From contig CANJKZ010000400.1 in assembly GCA_947471745.1 (NCBI GenBank), positions 1,488,001-1,552,000 of the forward strand: 64,000 nucleotides of DNA. The letters run 5' to 3'. Shown piece by piece: positions 44,296 to 54,154 of this stretch. Position 1 is the stretch's first letter, and the number at the start of each line of letters is the position of its first letter. The notes beneath the pieces were generated by a model. That model saw nothing but the letters and a program-made list of their open reading frames with translations. It ran no database searches and was not told where the DNA came from. The translations under genes were made by a program, and so were the position numbers. The stretch is from Closterium sp. Naga37s-1 (Eukaryota > Streptophyta > Zygnematophyceae > Desmidiales > Closteriaceae).

Positions 44296-45907
44296 ATGGC
44301 TGTGCCACCAGCCGGTAGCGGGCACGATATCACTGGCGGGCATGGACATCGCATCGTTCGACCGCACACAGTGGACGCGCGCTATTTCTCTCGTCAGCCA
44401 GGTGAGCTGCCAGCAGGTGAGCTGCCACGGCATTCTTGGTGTGAAAGGGGTGATGGGGACATGCCAGTAGGAGCCATGCATGAAAGCACCCCTGTGCCAT
44501 TCAAAGAGCAACCTCTTAGCTTTAGTCTGTGTGCAGCAATAGGCTTATGCCCTCCTTGCTCCCTCTCGTCCTTACATACTCTTCCCCACCCGTCTCCTTC
44601 TGCATTCCCTCTGCATCCCACCTGTTCCACCTTCCCCTGCCCATCTCTTGTCCGGCGTGTATGTGCATGTGCCATGCGTGTGGCTGCAGGAGCCGGTGCT
44701 ATTCGCCATGTCGGTGCGCGACAACATAGCCTATGGCCTCCCCGACGCTGACGTGTCAGAGGCTGACGTCATCAGGGCTGCCAAGGCTGCGAACGCGCAT
44801 GAGTTCATTGTGAAGCTGCCCCAGGTGCATGCCCTTGCCATGCCAAGCGCAACCATGCCAGCCCATACCACATGCCCATCCTGTGCCTTCCCATGCCATG
44901 CCATGCCATACTGTACCTTCCCATGCCCATTCATTGCCATCCCATGCCATGCCATGCTCCGCCGTGCACATGCTTTGCTGTTTCAATTCATTCCTCTCAA
45001 GCATTCGCCCTATCAATCGGCGCCCAGCCCTGCCCCTTGGGCTACTCCACTCCCCCTCACTACCACCCCCCTCTCTCCTTCCTCGCTCCCTTGATCTTCC
45101 TGCTTCCCCCTCCCCTCGTCCGCCCTTCATGTGTGCACGGCAGGGCTATGACACGATGGTGGGGGAGAGGGGCGGGCTGCTCAGTGGCGGGCAGAGGCAG
45201 GTGAGGCGCCCTCGCTGCGCGCACCCCCCGCCTTGCAGCAGGGGCATGTTTCGCTTCCTTGCCTTGTGCTTGCGCTCCTGGGAGACTTGTGTTGCGTGCC
45301 TTATGCCTCTGCGCATGTGCGCATGTGCGCCTATGTGCTCCTGTGCGCATTGATACCCTTGACTCGTGCTCATCTGAACCCCCCCCCCCCCCCCACACCC
45401 CACCCCTCCTCTCTCCCTGTTCCAACCCCTTTTTCCTGTCCCCTGGCAGCGCCTGGCAATAGCGCGGGCCATACTGAAGGATGCGCCGATTCTGATTCTG
45501 GACGAGGCCACCAGCGCGCTTGACAGCGTGTCAGAGCGACTCATGCAGCAGGCACTGGAGGGGCTCATGCAGGTGAGGGGAGGGAATAGCAGGTGATGGT
45601 TGGGGAGGGGATGTAGGGAATCTGATAACGATGAGGCATGTGCTTTTTCCCTGGATGGCCTGGATGTGCCACCTCTTGTGCAAGCCCTGTAACCATGCGT
45701 CTCTCTCCCCTTCTCCCCTTTCACCCCTTTTTCCAGGGTCGCACAACGCTGGTGATAGCGCATCGGCTGAGCACAGTGCAGGCAGCAGATCAGATTGTGG
45801 TGATGGCGGCTGGCAGGCTTGTAGAGAGGGGGACACACGCCCAGCTGGTGGCACAAGGGGGTGCTTATGCCACACTGGTCAATGCGCAGAACTTGACGTT
45901 CGAATAA
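39069..45907 (+). CDS. ABCB-type half transporter, probably plastid; one or more exons missing
   Basis: Exons found: 39069-39824, 40015-40140, 40596-40787, 41046-41225, 42165-42227, 43902-44050, 44312-44401, 44690-44824, 45144-45200, 45450-45572 and 45737-45907. A long Ser/Arg-rich N-terminus suggests a transit peptide. Membrane segments follow ([63 protein letters not shown]). The ATPase domain has Walker A (GGSGAGKST), Q-loop (SLVSQEPVLFA), signature (LLSGGQRQ), Walker B with D-loop ([12 protein letters not shown]) and H-loop (AHRLST). Exon 5 ends in phase 0, but the next exon (ACGTGCGC...) needs one carried base, and the roughly 75-residue linker between membrane and ATPase domains is absent. 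An exon must be lost or misassembled in the intron that holds the 35-bp minisatellite. Closest type: plant ABCB half transporters of organelles. Confidence 0.85.
40447..40517 (+). repeat. Truncated copy of ABC-transporter exon 3
   Basis: The acceptor CGGCAG and the first 65 or so bases of exon 3 ([21 protein letters not shown]) are repeated upstream with few changes, and the copy ends without a donor. The pyrimidine-rich sequence around both copies is also alike. Period about 149 bp. Confidence 0.88.
41517..42150. repeat. CCATC / CATCCCATGCAC repeats in ABC-transporter intron 4
   Basis: A 12-bp unit (CATCCCATGCAC) repeated about ten times is followed by some 450 bp of 5-bp CCATC / CCACC repeats up to near the exon 5 acceptor. 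All three frames stay open on both strands, which explains very long frames here that are not genes. Confidence 0.96.
42446..43777. repeat. 35-bp minisatellite, about 38 copies, in ABC-transporter intron 5
   Basis: The unit contains CTTGGCCTCGTGCATGCATG and repeats with period 35, with only a handful of point variants (CCGCTCC, GGCCCTCC, CCTTGTGC). Each unit has a TGCATGCATGCG palindrome. Because 35 is not a multiple of three, frames of up to 880 codons arise on both strands without meaning. The array occupies the intron where a transporter exon is missing. Confidence 0.97.
44241..44294. repeat. (GT)n dinucleotide repeat
   Basis: About 27 GT units in ABC-transporter intron 6, shortly before the exon 7 acceptor. 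Confidence 0.97.
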
Positions 45908-47244
45908 ATGTCTCAAAGTTGCTTGCCCTGCAAAGGTAATCTGTACAAAAATTTGTGGTTGATGTCATGCCAAAAGCTTCTCTTTAGTTAGTATCTCTGC
46001 AAGTTACTGGTAGCTGACAACCAACCAGAAGAGTCAAACTGAATAGCATTTGGATGGGGCGTCTGGAAGCTGCTGAGGTGCAAGCAGCGCTGCTGGGATT
46101 TTAGTGTTCACTGAGGTGTAAGGAAAGTAGAGAGCAGCATCTCTCTGTGTTCCGAAACAACATTTGAAATACTTTTTTTTCCTACGTAAGATGCATCATC
46201 TACGTGTAGTAAAATCTTGATTACAGCCGGTTGCCTGGGGTCCTATCTGTAGTGCGTGTTGTGGAAAACGACAAAGGAGTACAGCTTGCAGAGGGAAAAT
46301 ATGGTGGATCTGCCTTTCATTCGTGCTTTGGTGGGTCGCTGAGAGACCTTTTCTCCGTCGCTGCCTGGGTCTGCGACCGTGCGACAAAAGGTAGCGCCGA
46401 TGCGAAACTTGTGCCTCCAGCTGCCCAGGCTCCACCACCACCTCTGGCCAGGGGTCAAAGAGTGCGCTCAAGGTCCGTTCCGTTACTGTACATTCGTCCT
46501 CGCCCCCCATGAAAATCTGCCCCAGACCCAAAAAGTGTCGCTAGGGCAAGCATATGACAAGTGAAACCATGCCATTCAAGGCGATTTCGCGGGCATTTTT
46601 ACAATTTATGTGGTTGGGTGTGGAGTGGGTGGAGGAATCCAGCCAGATGCAATTGCTGCTGCTTGCTGAGGAATCAGGACTGGCGTGGCGTGTCGTCGAG
46701 GCGAGACGTCGCAAGCAATCGGATTCACGCGGCATTCAGTGAGGCGCGGCCATACCGCCTCCTTTCTCTTCCTTTCGCTTCCATCGCCTTGACTCCTCTC
46801 ACCTCGTCCCTTTTACACCACACCACCCACCACCACGCTACGCTACCCTTCCAGCCCGCCCGCTCACAACCAGCATACCCCATTCACTGGCTTTCTAGGG
46901 TTCTCTGTTATCTTCAGTAACCTGTACCTCTCTAGCCGCCGCCCTCGTTGTGCACCGTGACGCGAATCGGCATTATGGCGGGTCCACTCTCACACAAACC
47001 TCCAACTCCACTCCAGGTATGCTCCGTCGCCTCTTGTCTCGCCTCATGTCATCTCGTCTCGCCCCGTCTCGCCTCGTCTTGTCTCGTCTCGTCGCGTCGC
47101 ATCGCGTCGCGTCGCGTCTCTCCTCCATTGTCGGGATTACCGTATGTCACCCGTCTCATCTCTTTACGCCACACTCGCTCGCCCCGCCTTCCATGCCGTT
47201 TCCCACGGCAGACACCGCCATGGGCGGCCCCGCGACGCAGCGCA
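45908..47244. other. Spacer downstream of the ABC transporter
   Basis: No gene recognised. A 111-codon frame at 46196-46531 (-) overlaps a plus-strand frame and has no family feature. The right part (about 47020-47120) is a CGTCTCGTC-type pyrimidine repeat. Confidence 0.5.
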
Positions 47245-47742
47245 ATGGAGGACGACGCGGAGCGACCGCAAGGAGCCCGCGCCTCCAGCGGACGCGGTTT
47301 GCGCCGAGCTTCGACAGAGCGCGCAGCGACGATGGACTCACTGCCGTCAGTCCTGCCGCTGGATGCGGGAAATGCGGCAGAGCAGCGGTCCCCCGACGAC
47401 TCACAGTCTCCGTGGCCGTCAGCCGACTTCCTCCGCGACCCTTTTAACGGCAACGCGGCAGCGGAGCCGGCGATCCGTCAGCCTGGGCCGACTGGCGTGC
47501 CGCGGTGCCTGAGTTTCGACGGGTACCAGCCGCGCACGGCGGAGTCGAAATGGGCGGGTTCGGCCTGGGGGAGGGCGTACTTGGGCGAACGCGGTAGCCC
47601 CCGGATGCCCCGCGGACATTGCGCCGTGCGCGGGAGCTTGAGCGCGGGCGCGGGGGTGGGCACTCTGCAGCGGGTGGAGTCGGGAAAGGTTGTGCCGTCG
47701 ACCGTCCAGATCGGAGGCACAGTCCTGCATGATGCGCGATAG
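47245..47742 (+). CDS. Hypothetical protein, 165 residues (doubtful)
   Basis: An open frame from an ATG (MEDDAERPQGARASSGRG) to a TAG-type stop at 47740-47742. Composition is rich in Ala, Gly, Pro, Ser and Arg. I see no domain, signal peptide or membrane segment. The frame is open well upstream of this ATG, as is common in GC-rich DNA. It may be a small gene, a first exon of something unrecognised, or chance. Included because it is the only substantial frame in the spacer and does not shadow another gene. Confidence 0.25.
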   Translation: MEDDAERPQGARASSGRGLRRASTERAATMDSLPSVLPLDAGNAAEQRSPDDSQSPWPSADFLRDPFNGNAAAEPAIRQPGPTGVPRCLSFDGYQPRTAESKWAGSAWGRAYLGERGSPRMPRGHCAVRGSLSAGAGVGTLQRVESGKVVPSTVQIGGTVLHDAR

Positions 47743-48318
47743 AGTGTAGTGTTAAATAGTTGGCCTGGGATAGGTGGCACCTGGAGTAGACAGGACCGGT
47801 GGTGCCGCCTGAAATGCAGCTGACACTCTCATACAGCCTCAGCGGGAATTTCCGCTGCTGCCTCCATTGTTTCGTTTCGTTTGATCTGGCCGCCATGGCA
47901 ACCCCCCATTGCATCTTTACCTGCTTTCTCTCCCTCACGTGCCCTCCACTCCACCGCACTACATATCTGCCTTCCTTCCGAGCCCTCTCTCACTCGGGAT
48001 GCCCAGTGCCAGCAGTCTCTTTATTGCCTTGCCCATTACTGACAATGTCTGCGGCGTGTGTGGGGATTCATAGCTCATTTTGCCCCCGATGGTGCTCCAG
48101 CAATTATTACCCTCGGATTGAATGGGAAGTTTAACTTGGGAGATGTTTTTGACATACCATGATATGTATCATAATTATCACTATTTTATGTTACCGTATT
48201 CGATATAACTAATCTCAAGACTCCTTGAAAAACACATCTGTTGGGCACACGCCCCAGCATCCTTCCACCAGAGCTCCCTGAATTCACACCCACGCGAACA
48301 ATCAACCCTTTTGCTGCC
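47743..48318. other. Spacer upstream of SCAI
   Basis: Probable promoter and 5' UTR of the SCAI gene. AT-rich around 48130-48230. No gene seen. Confidence 0.5.
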
Positions 48319-51300
48319 ATGCCGCATTCGTCGCCGCCACATCCGGCGAAGCCTGACGACGATGCCCAAACCGCACATGCCCCAGACTCCACCGAATCCC
48401 CTTCCGCTCCAAGCACCGACCCCCCCGCGCGCCCCGCTCCCTTAGAAGCTCCTTCTGCGCCCGCTCCCGCCGCCGCCATGCCGCATTCCTCTTCCGCCGT
48501 CGCCACTGCCCCTGCAACAAGCGCGCCTGCACCGAGCGCGCCTGCAACGAGTGCGCCTGCAACGAGCGCGGGTGCATCGACATCGAGCGCGGCGGTGGCG
48601 GAGCAGTACCGCGCGCTGCTGGAGAAGGCGTACGGGAAGTTCGCGCGGCTGCGCGAGCTGCCGCTGTACGGGCGGCAGCGGTGGGAGGCGCACTTCCACA
48701 AGGCCTTCAGCGTCTACTCGCGCCTCTGGCGCTTCCAGCAGGAGCACCGCGCGCGCCTCGTCGAGATGGGCCTCAAGTACGTGCCGCACCTCGCCGCCCG
48801 CCATAGCGAATCCGCCTTCCCTCCATGCTCGCGACAATAGTCGATTCCACCCGTGTCCGCGTCAAAACCCCGCCCTCTCGTCTGCATTTTCCGCTCTGCC
48901 TTGTATTGCGCCGTAATCGGCGCACAGGCGGTGGGAGATCGGCGAGATCGCGTCGCGCATAGGGCAGCTGTACTACAACTACTATCTGCGCACGGGCGAC
49001 GCGAGCTACCTGCTCGAGGCGTTCATATTCTACGACGCCATTCACAGGTGTGACTATGGCGATGCCATTCACAGGTGTGACTATGGCGATGCCATTCACA
49101 GGTGTGACTATGGCGATGCCATTCACAGGTGTGACTATGGCGATGCCATTCACAGGTGTGACTATGGCGATGCCATTCACAGGTGTGACTATGGCGATGC
49201 CATTCGCAGGTGTGACTATGGCGATGCCATTCACAGGTGTGACTATGGCGATGCCATTCACAGGTGTGACTATGGCGATGCCATTCACAGGTGTGACTAT
49301 GGCGATGCCATTCACAGGTGTGACTATGGCGATGCCATTCGCAGGTGTGACTATGGCGATGCCATTCACAGGTGTGACTATGGCGATGCCATTCACAGGT
49401 GTGACTATGGCGATGCCATTCGCAGGTGTGACTATGGCGATGCCATTCGCAGGTGTGACTATGGCGATGCCATTCTCAGGTGTGACTATGGCGATGCCAT
49501 TCACAGGTGTGACTATGGCGACGCCATTCACAGGTGTGACTATAACAATGCCATTGCAGTTATGCATTGACCACCCTCCTCCTTCCCAAATCCCATATAT
49601 TCTTCATCTCCTCTCCCCGTGCTCCGTATCACTACCTTGTCTGCCTCATTTACTGCATGCATACGTCTATCCTCTCCCACTGCTTCCCCCATCGCGTGCC
49701 CATCATCCCAACCTTGTCTTCCCCTCCACCCTCCCCGCCTGTCTCCTCCGCTCCCCCACCCCTGCCTCTTCCCCGCCAACCTCTCTCCCCGCTCTCCCAT
49801 CAGGCGCGAGTATTTCCGCGAGGCGGCGTGCAGTGAGGCAGCGGTGGCGCACAAGCAGCTGCGGTGGCTGGCGCGGTTCACAGTGGTGTGTGTGCTGCTG
49901 GGGCGGCGGGACATGCTGCGCCACCTGCTGTGGCAGCTGCGCATGGCCGTCGATGACTACTCCCGCTCCTTTCAGGTGCCCCTGCCCCCTCGCCTCCCTC
50001 TGCGCTGCACGCATTTACCCTCCCTCTGCCTCCCTGCCACGCCACGCACTGACTATTGCCGTCCCGTCACTACCTTGCCCCCTTTCCTCGCACCCGCCCC
50101 TCCCACTCCCCCCTCCCAGGCAGCGGACGCGGCGGAGTGGAAGGGCGTGGTGCACGAGGCGGTGCGCTTCCTGCGCGCGGACTGGCCGTCCGACTGCCCG
50201 CGACCGCTGCGCTACAGCGTGCTGCTCGACCCGCCCCCCGGCGCCCTCCCCCCCGTCGCGGCTCTCATGCTGCCCGCCGCCCCGCGCGCCCTCGCCCTGC
50301 AGGAGGTCGTGCTCACCAGCTTCTACCCGCTCGAGGTGCGCCCTGGGGGGGGGGTGGGGGAGGAGGGGAGCGGGGGGAAAGAAGGGGGAGGGCACCACAG
50401 TGCGCCCTCTCCCTGCAGGAGGTCATGCTCACCAGCTTCTACCCCCTGGAGGTGCGCTGGGGGGAGGGGGGAGAGGGGTGGGGGAGAGGAGAGTGGGAGA
50501 CAAAAGGGAGGAGAGGAGAAAAGGGAGAGGAGAGGGGGGAGGGGAGAAAGGGGAGAGGGGAGAGGAGGGACAGCACAGTGCAGCAGGGAGGTGGAGGGGA
50601 AGGAAGGGGGGTTGCAGCAAAGTGTGCAGGCGACCCGCCATGTGGGGCGGGGTGTTGCTGCTGGGCTCTTCTCCTCCTCCTCCTCTGCACCCATACCTCA
50701 CTGCCGCTCCTCGCCCTCACCTCACTCGCCCCCCACTGCTCCCAGCCCATCACCCCCATCACCCCCATCACCCCCATCACCCCCATCACCCCCATCACCC
50801 CCATCACCCCCATCACCCCCATCGCCCCCATCACCCCCATCACCCCCATCACCCCCATCACCCCCATCAACCCCATCAACCCCATCACCCCCATCACCCC
50901 CATCACCCCCATCACCCCCATCACCCCCATCACCCCCATCACCCCCATCACCCCCATCACCCCCATCAACCCCATCAACCCCATCACCCCCATCACCCCC
51001 ATCACCCCCACGGCAGGTGAAGCTGAGCGAGGTCACACTGGACGCCTTCCACATGCTGCAGGCCGTCGAGTGGCTGCCCTCGGGCTTCTCACCCTCCCTC
51101 CCTCACCGCTCCACCCCCCATGTGTGCAGGTGAAGCTGAGCGAGGTGACACTGGATGCATTCCGCATGCTACAGGCCGTCGAGTGGCTGCCCTCGGGCTT
51201 CTTCCTCCCCTCCAAGCAAGGCGGCGTCGCCACGCACGGCTTCACTGCCACGGGCGGCGCGGGCGGCGGGGGCGGCGAGGGGCCGCGGCTGGTGGGCGGC

Positions 51301-53684
51301 GCGGAGGAGAACGTGGTGGATCCGAGTCTGCCGCCCAACCCACATAAGTACGTGCTGCACCGTCCGTCCGTGCCGCACCTGCTCATGGTGCTGGCAACGG
51401 CAGTGGAGGAGTTACCTGCTGATGCCGCCCTGCTGCTCTACCTCTCCGCTGCCGGCTCCCTCGCCCCCACTGCCACACCTCCTGCCTCACATCCTGCCGC
51501 CTCCCAACCTCCTGCTGCACCCGCTGCTGCTGCCAGCAGTGCTGTCGTGGCGCCAGAGGCAGCTGGCGCCCCAGCTGGCGCCCCTGCTGCAGCAGCAGCG
51601 ACGGCAGAGGCAGCAGAGGGTGGCGCTGGCAGCAGAGCAGACGGCAGGGCGGGCAGCAGTGCCTGCAGTGGGGCCGTTGATTCTGAAGGGGGAGGTGGGG
51701 CGCATGAGGGGGAGCAGGCACACGGGCGCGAGGGGGATGGGGGTGTGGCGGGAGGGGGGGTGTGGGTGAGGATGAGGGGGGAGGGCGAGGCGGCGAGCAT
51801 GTGCTGTCTGCTACCGGCTGACATCCTGCCCTTCACCCGCCGCCCTCTCGTGCTCATTGTCGACAGTGACAATAGCGCTGCCTTCCAGGTGGGTGTGACA
51901 ATAGCGCTGCCTTCCAGGTAGGTGTGACAATAGCGCTGCCTTCCAGGTGGGTGTGACAATCCTCCAGGTCACTGACACTCCTTCATCCACACGTTGTGCT
52001 GTGTACCGCGCTTGCCTGCTTTACTCACTCCATTCTGCCCCTCTTCATGATGTGAGAGCCATGCTTGACCCAGTGCCTCCATGCCTCCATCGCCTCACTG
52101 CTCCCTGCGTTTGTACCTGTCCTTACTACCCCCCCCTCATCTCCACTCCCCGTCCCCGTCCTCTCTTTCCTCTTCACTGCCAGTGGCTGGGTGGCAGGGA
52201 GCGAGGAGAGCCGTGTGCCATGCTGCTCTCGCCCCGCCTGCAGCCCGACATCAGCACCGCTCCCCGCCCCTCTCAACCTTCCTCCACCACTGCCACCACT
52301 CCTGCCGCAACCAATGCTGATGGCACCGTCCCTCCCTCCTCTCAGTCCGCCTCGGCTGTTGCTGAGCCTCCGGCTGCTGTCAATACTGCCACTGCTTCTA
52401 TCCCCTCCACTGCACCCTCTGCTGCCCCCACGTCTGAACCCCCCTCCTCCTCCTCCACCTCCGCTGCACCGCCCGCCGTCTCCCTCGCCACGGCCACGCA
52501 CCTGGCGGGCGGCAATCTCTTCACGCTCTTCCTCACCGCCCCTCTGCAGGCCTTCTGCCGCCTCACTGCCGTGCCCCTGCCCGACATTCCCAAGGTACTC
52601 CTGCTGCCGGTATTCCCGAGGTACTGCTGCTGGTACTCCCAAGCCACTGCATGTGCCCACTTTAACTTCCAACCAAACCCCCTTGTCTCATCCCCCTCCC
52701 TGTTTCCCGTCCTCCCTGTCCCCCTCTGCATGCGTGCACCACCCGACCCCATCAGGAGCAGTACATGGGGTGGGAGCGGCAGCTGGCCATGCTGCTGTCG
52801 CAGTGGGGCTCATCACTCGCTGCCTGCCCCACACTGCCCCTGGCCTGGGCGCGCCTGCTGCTCGACCCCTTCCTGCGCCTCTTCCTCCTCAGGTCCCTGC
52901 TACTCCCCCCTGCCACTCCCCCCTGCCATGCCCTCACCTCACCCCGCCATGCTCTGCCATCACACCCTACTTTCACATGCCTGCCATCGCATCACCCTCA
53001 CTGCTCCAAACTGTCCCTCCCCCACTCACTCTCTTTCTAACTTTTTTTTCTTCTCTCTATCCCATCTCTCCTCCCCATCACGCTCCCGCTCTCAGGTTCA
53101 TCTTTGCGCGCGCAGTGCTCTCACTGCACGTCTCCTACGCCGGCCGCCCGGCCTTCCATCCCCACTGCCACCCACCCCTGCCGCCCACAACCCTCCCCTG
53201 CCACCCCTCCATCTTCTCCGCCGTCCGCCACCTCGCACAGCTCTGTGGTGTTGCCGCCCAGTTCCCGCCGCCCGACAGCAGCGCCGGCCATTCGTCACTG
53301 CCGGAAAAGGACGAGCGACCTGAGGTGGTGGGTGGTGCTGCTGGGGGGGCTGATGTTAAAGCAGTGGGGGCAGTGGGACGTTTTGAAGGAGGGGAGGGTG
53401 GGGAGAGAAGGGGCGACAGTGGTGCAGAGTCAGGTGATAGCACTATTACAGGCACAGGCACAGAGGGTGGGAGTAAGAGTGGGGATGAGGGAGGGAGCGT
53501 TGTGAGTATGAAAGAGAAGAGGCAGCGATTTGCAGCGGGGAGGAGCGGAGGGGTGCCGGTGCTGGGCGGCTTGGGATTTGATTCTTTCAGACAAGACCTG
53601 CCGCTTGCGGGCGGCACTGCAGTGCGGCATGGGGGCGAGGCAGAGGGCGAGTGGGAGCGACCTGCAGTGGGGCGTGATGGCTGA
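48319..53684 (+). CDS. SCAI: SCAI family protein (suppressor of cancer cell invasion homologue)
   Basis: Exons: 48319-48776, 48928-49047, 49804-49975, 50120-50335, 51130-51888, 52184-52594, 52756-52892 and 53096-53684. Phases join; 2862 nt, 953 residues. Animal SCAI is a nuclear cofactor that represses MRTF/SRF transcription and takes part in double-strand-break repair; its plant role is unknown. Family blocks: [96 protein letters not shown] and [12 protein letters not shown]. Exons 5, 6 and 8 carry long low-complexity insertions (Ala/Pro, Ser/Thr, Gly/Glu), which make it longer than animal SCAI. The start is the first ATG in frame; an inner ATG at 48478 is possible. Splice junctions of exons 2, 4, 5 and 6 have tandem duplications, listed separately. 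Confidence 0.87.
49034..49551 (+). repeat. 27-bp array of SCAI exon 2 end plus 5' splice site, about 18 copies
   Basis: The exon ends GCCATTCACAG with donor GTGTGAC. From there the unit GTGTGACTATGGCG + ATGCCATTCACAG repeats about 18 times, so a CAG/GTGTGAC junction recurs every 27 bp. Read on from the exon the array is in frame and free of stops, coding CDYGDAIHR per unit. Only the last, diverged unit leads to a TGA at 49568. Variants at one position (CACAG, CGCAG, CTCAG) keep the junction. Confidence 0.95.
50412..50455 (+). repeat. Copy of the end of SCAI exon 4 with its 5' splice site
   Basis: The exon end [11 protein letters not shown] and donor GTGCGC recur once ([11 protein letters not shown]) in intron 4, about 117 bp further on. 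Confidence 0.88.
50735..51095 (+). repeat. 9-bp (CATCACCCC)n array and truncated copy of SCAI exon 5
   Basis: About 30 units of CATCACCCC fill 50735-51012 and end in CACGGCAG, the acceptor of a partial exon 5 copy (51017-51089). That copy codes [19 protein letters not shown], and true exon 5 starts at 51130 with [11 protein letters not shown]. It loses the match after LPSGF and has no donor. Confidence 0.93.
51860..51968 (+). repeat. 29-bp triplication across the SCAI exon 5 5' splice site
   Basis: The exon end AATAGCGCTGCCTTCCAG and the donor GTGGGTGTGAC recur twice more, about 29 bp apart (donors at 51889, 51918 and 51947). The unit is not a multiple of three, so only the first and every third donor would keep the frame. 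Confidence 0.93.
52583..52643 (+). repeat. Tandem copies at the SCAI exon 6 5' splice site
   Basis: ATTCCCAAG/GTACTCCTGCTG is followed by ATTCCCGAG/GTACTGCTGCTG and by ACTCCCAAG, that is two further versions of the exon end and one further donor, 22-26 bp apart. Confidence 0.82.
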
Positions 53685-53829
53685 TGTCTGATGGCTGATG
53701 GGGGGTGGGTGGGTGGGTGGTGGGAGGTGGGATGAGCGCTACAATAGCAAACCGTTCATACGGATCCATGAGACAGCTGGATAACGTTTACGGTAGAGCC
53801 AACTTTACAACCTTAGTACAGTTGCTTGA

Positions 53830-53958
53830 TCTCAAACAGTGAACGCAACGGAATGATTGGAATAGGAACGAATGGGGTACAAATAAGCAACCCTAGAAGC
53901 TGTACCCCCTAGAGTGCAACTCACTACAGCCTATCATATCAATGTTCAACATTTGACA
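53830..53958 (-). repeat. Copia 3' LTR (129 bp)
   Basis: Matches 61033-61161 base for base except C at 53869 against G at 61072. On the coding strand it starts TGTCAAATGTTG and ends TTTGAGA, so the 3' end lacks the usual CA. It is very short for an LTR. Confidence 0.97.
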
Positions 53959-53975
53959 CACCCCCATAGGGGCAT
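53959..53975 (-). promoter_or_regulatory. Copia polypurine tract region
   Basis: On the coding strand ATGGGGGTG lies directly before the 3' LTR, the position of the plus-strand primer. It is short and interrupted. Confidence 0.6.
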
Positions 53976-54154
53976 CAAAGCAAGCAATGTGAACAAACGG
54001 TCACAAGACCAGTCAAAGCAAGAACCAAGGCAAGCTCAGGGTGGATCTCAAGGACACCACACAAATTCCGAGCGCAAGCAAGCGGCCACAAGGCCAGTTC
54101 AAGAGTTCACTAGGATATAAATACAAAGCACAACAAGCAGAGCAAGCAATAGGA

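Noticed and set aside
46196..46531. 111-codon minus-strand frame
   Set aside because: Overlaps a plus-strand frame, no domain, unclear start; not better than chance.
48773..49567. 264-codon minus-strand frame (GIAIVTPVN repeats)
   Set aside because: Reverse complement of the 27-bp array; no family, no splice support.
49050..51020. 656-codon plus-strand frame beginning with TMAMPFTGV repeats
   Set aside because: It is out of frame with SCAI and spans repeats and intron sequence; the SCAI exons use other frames.
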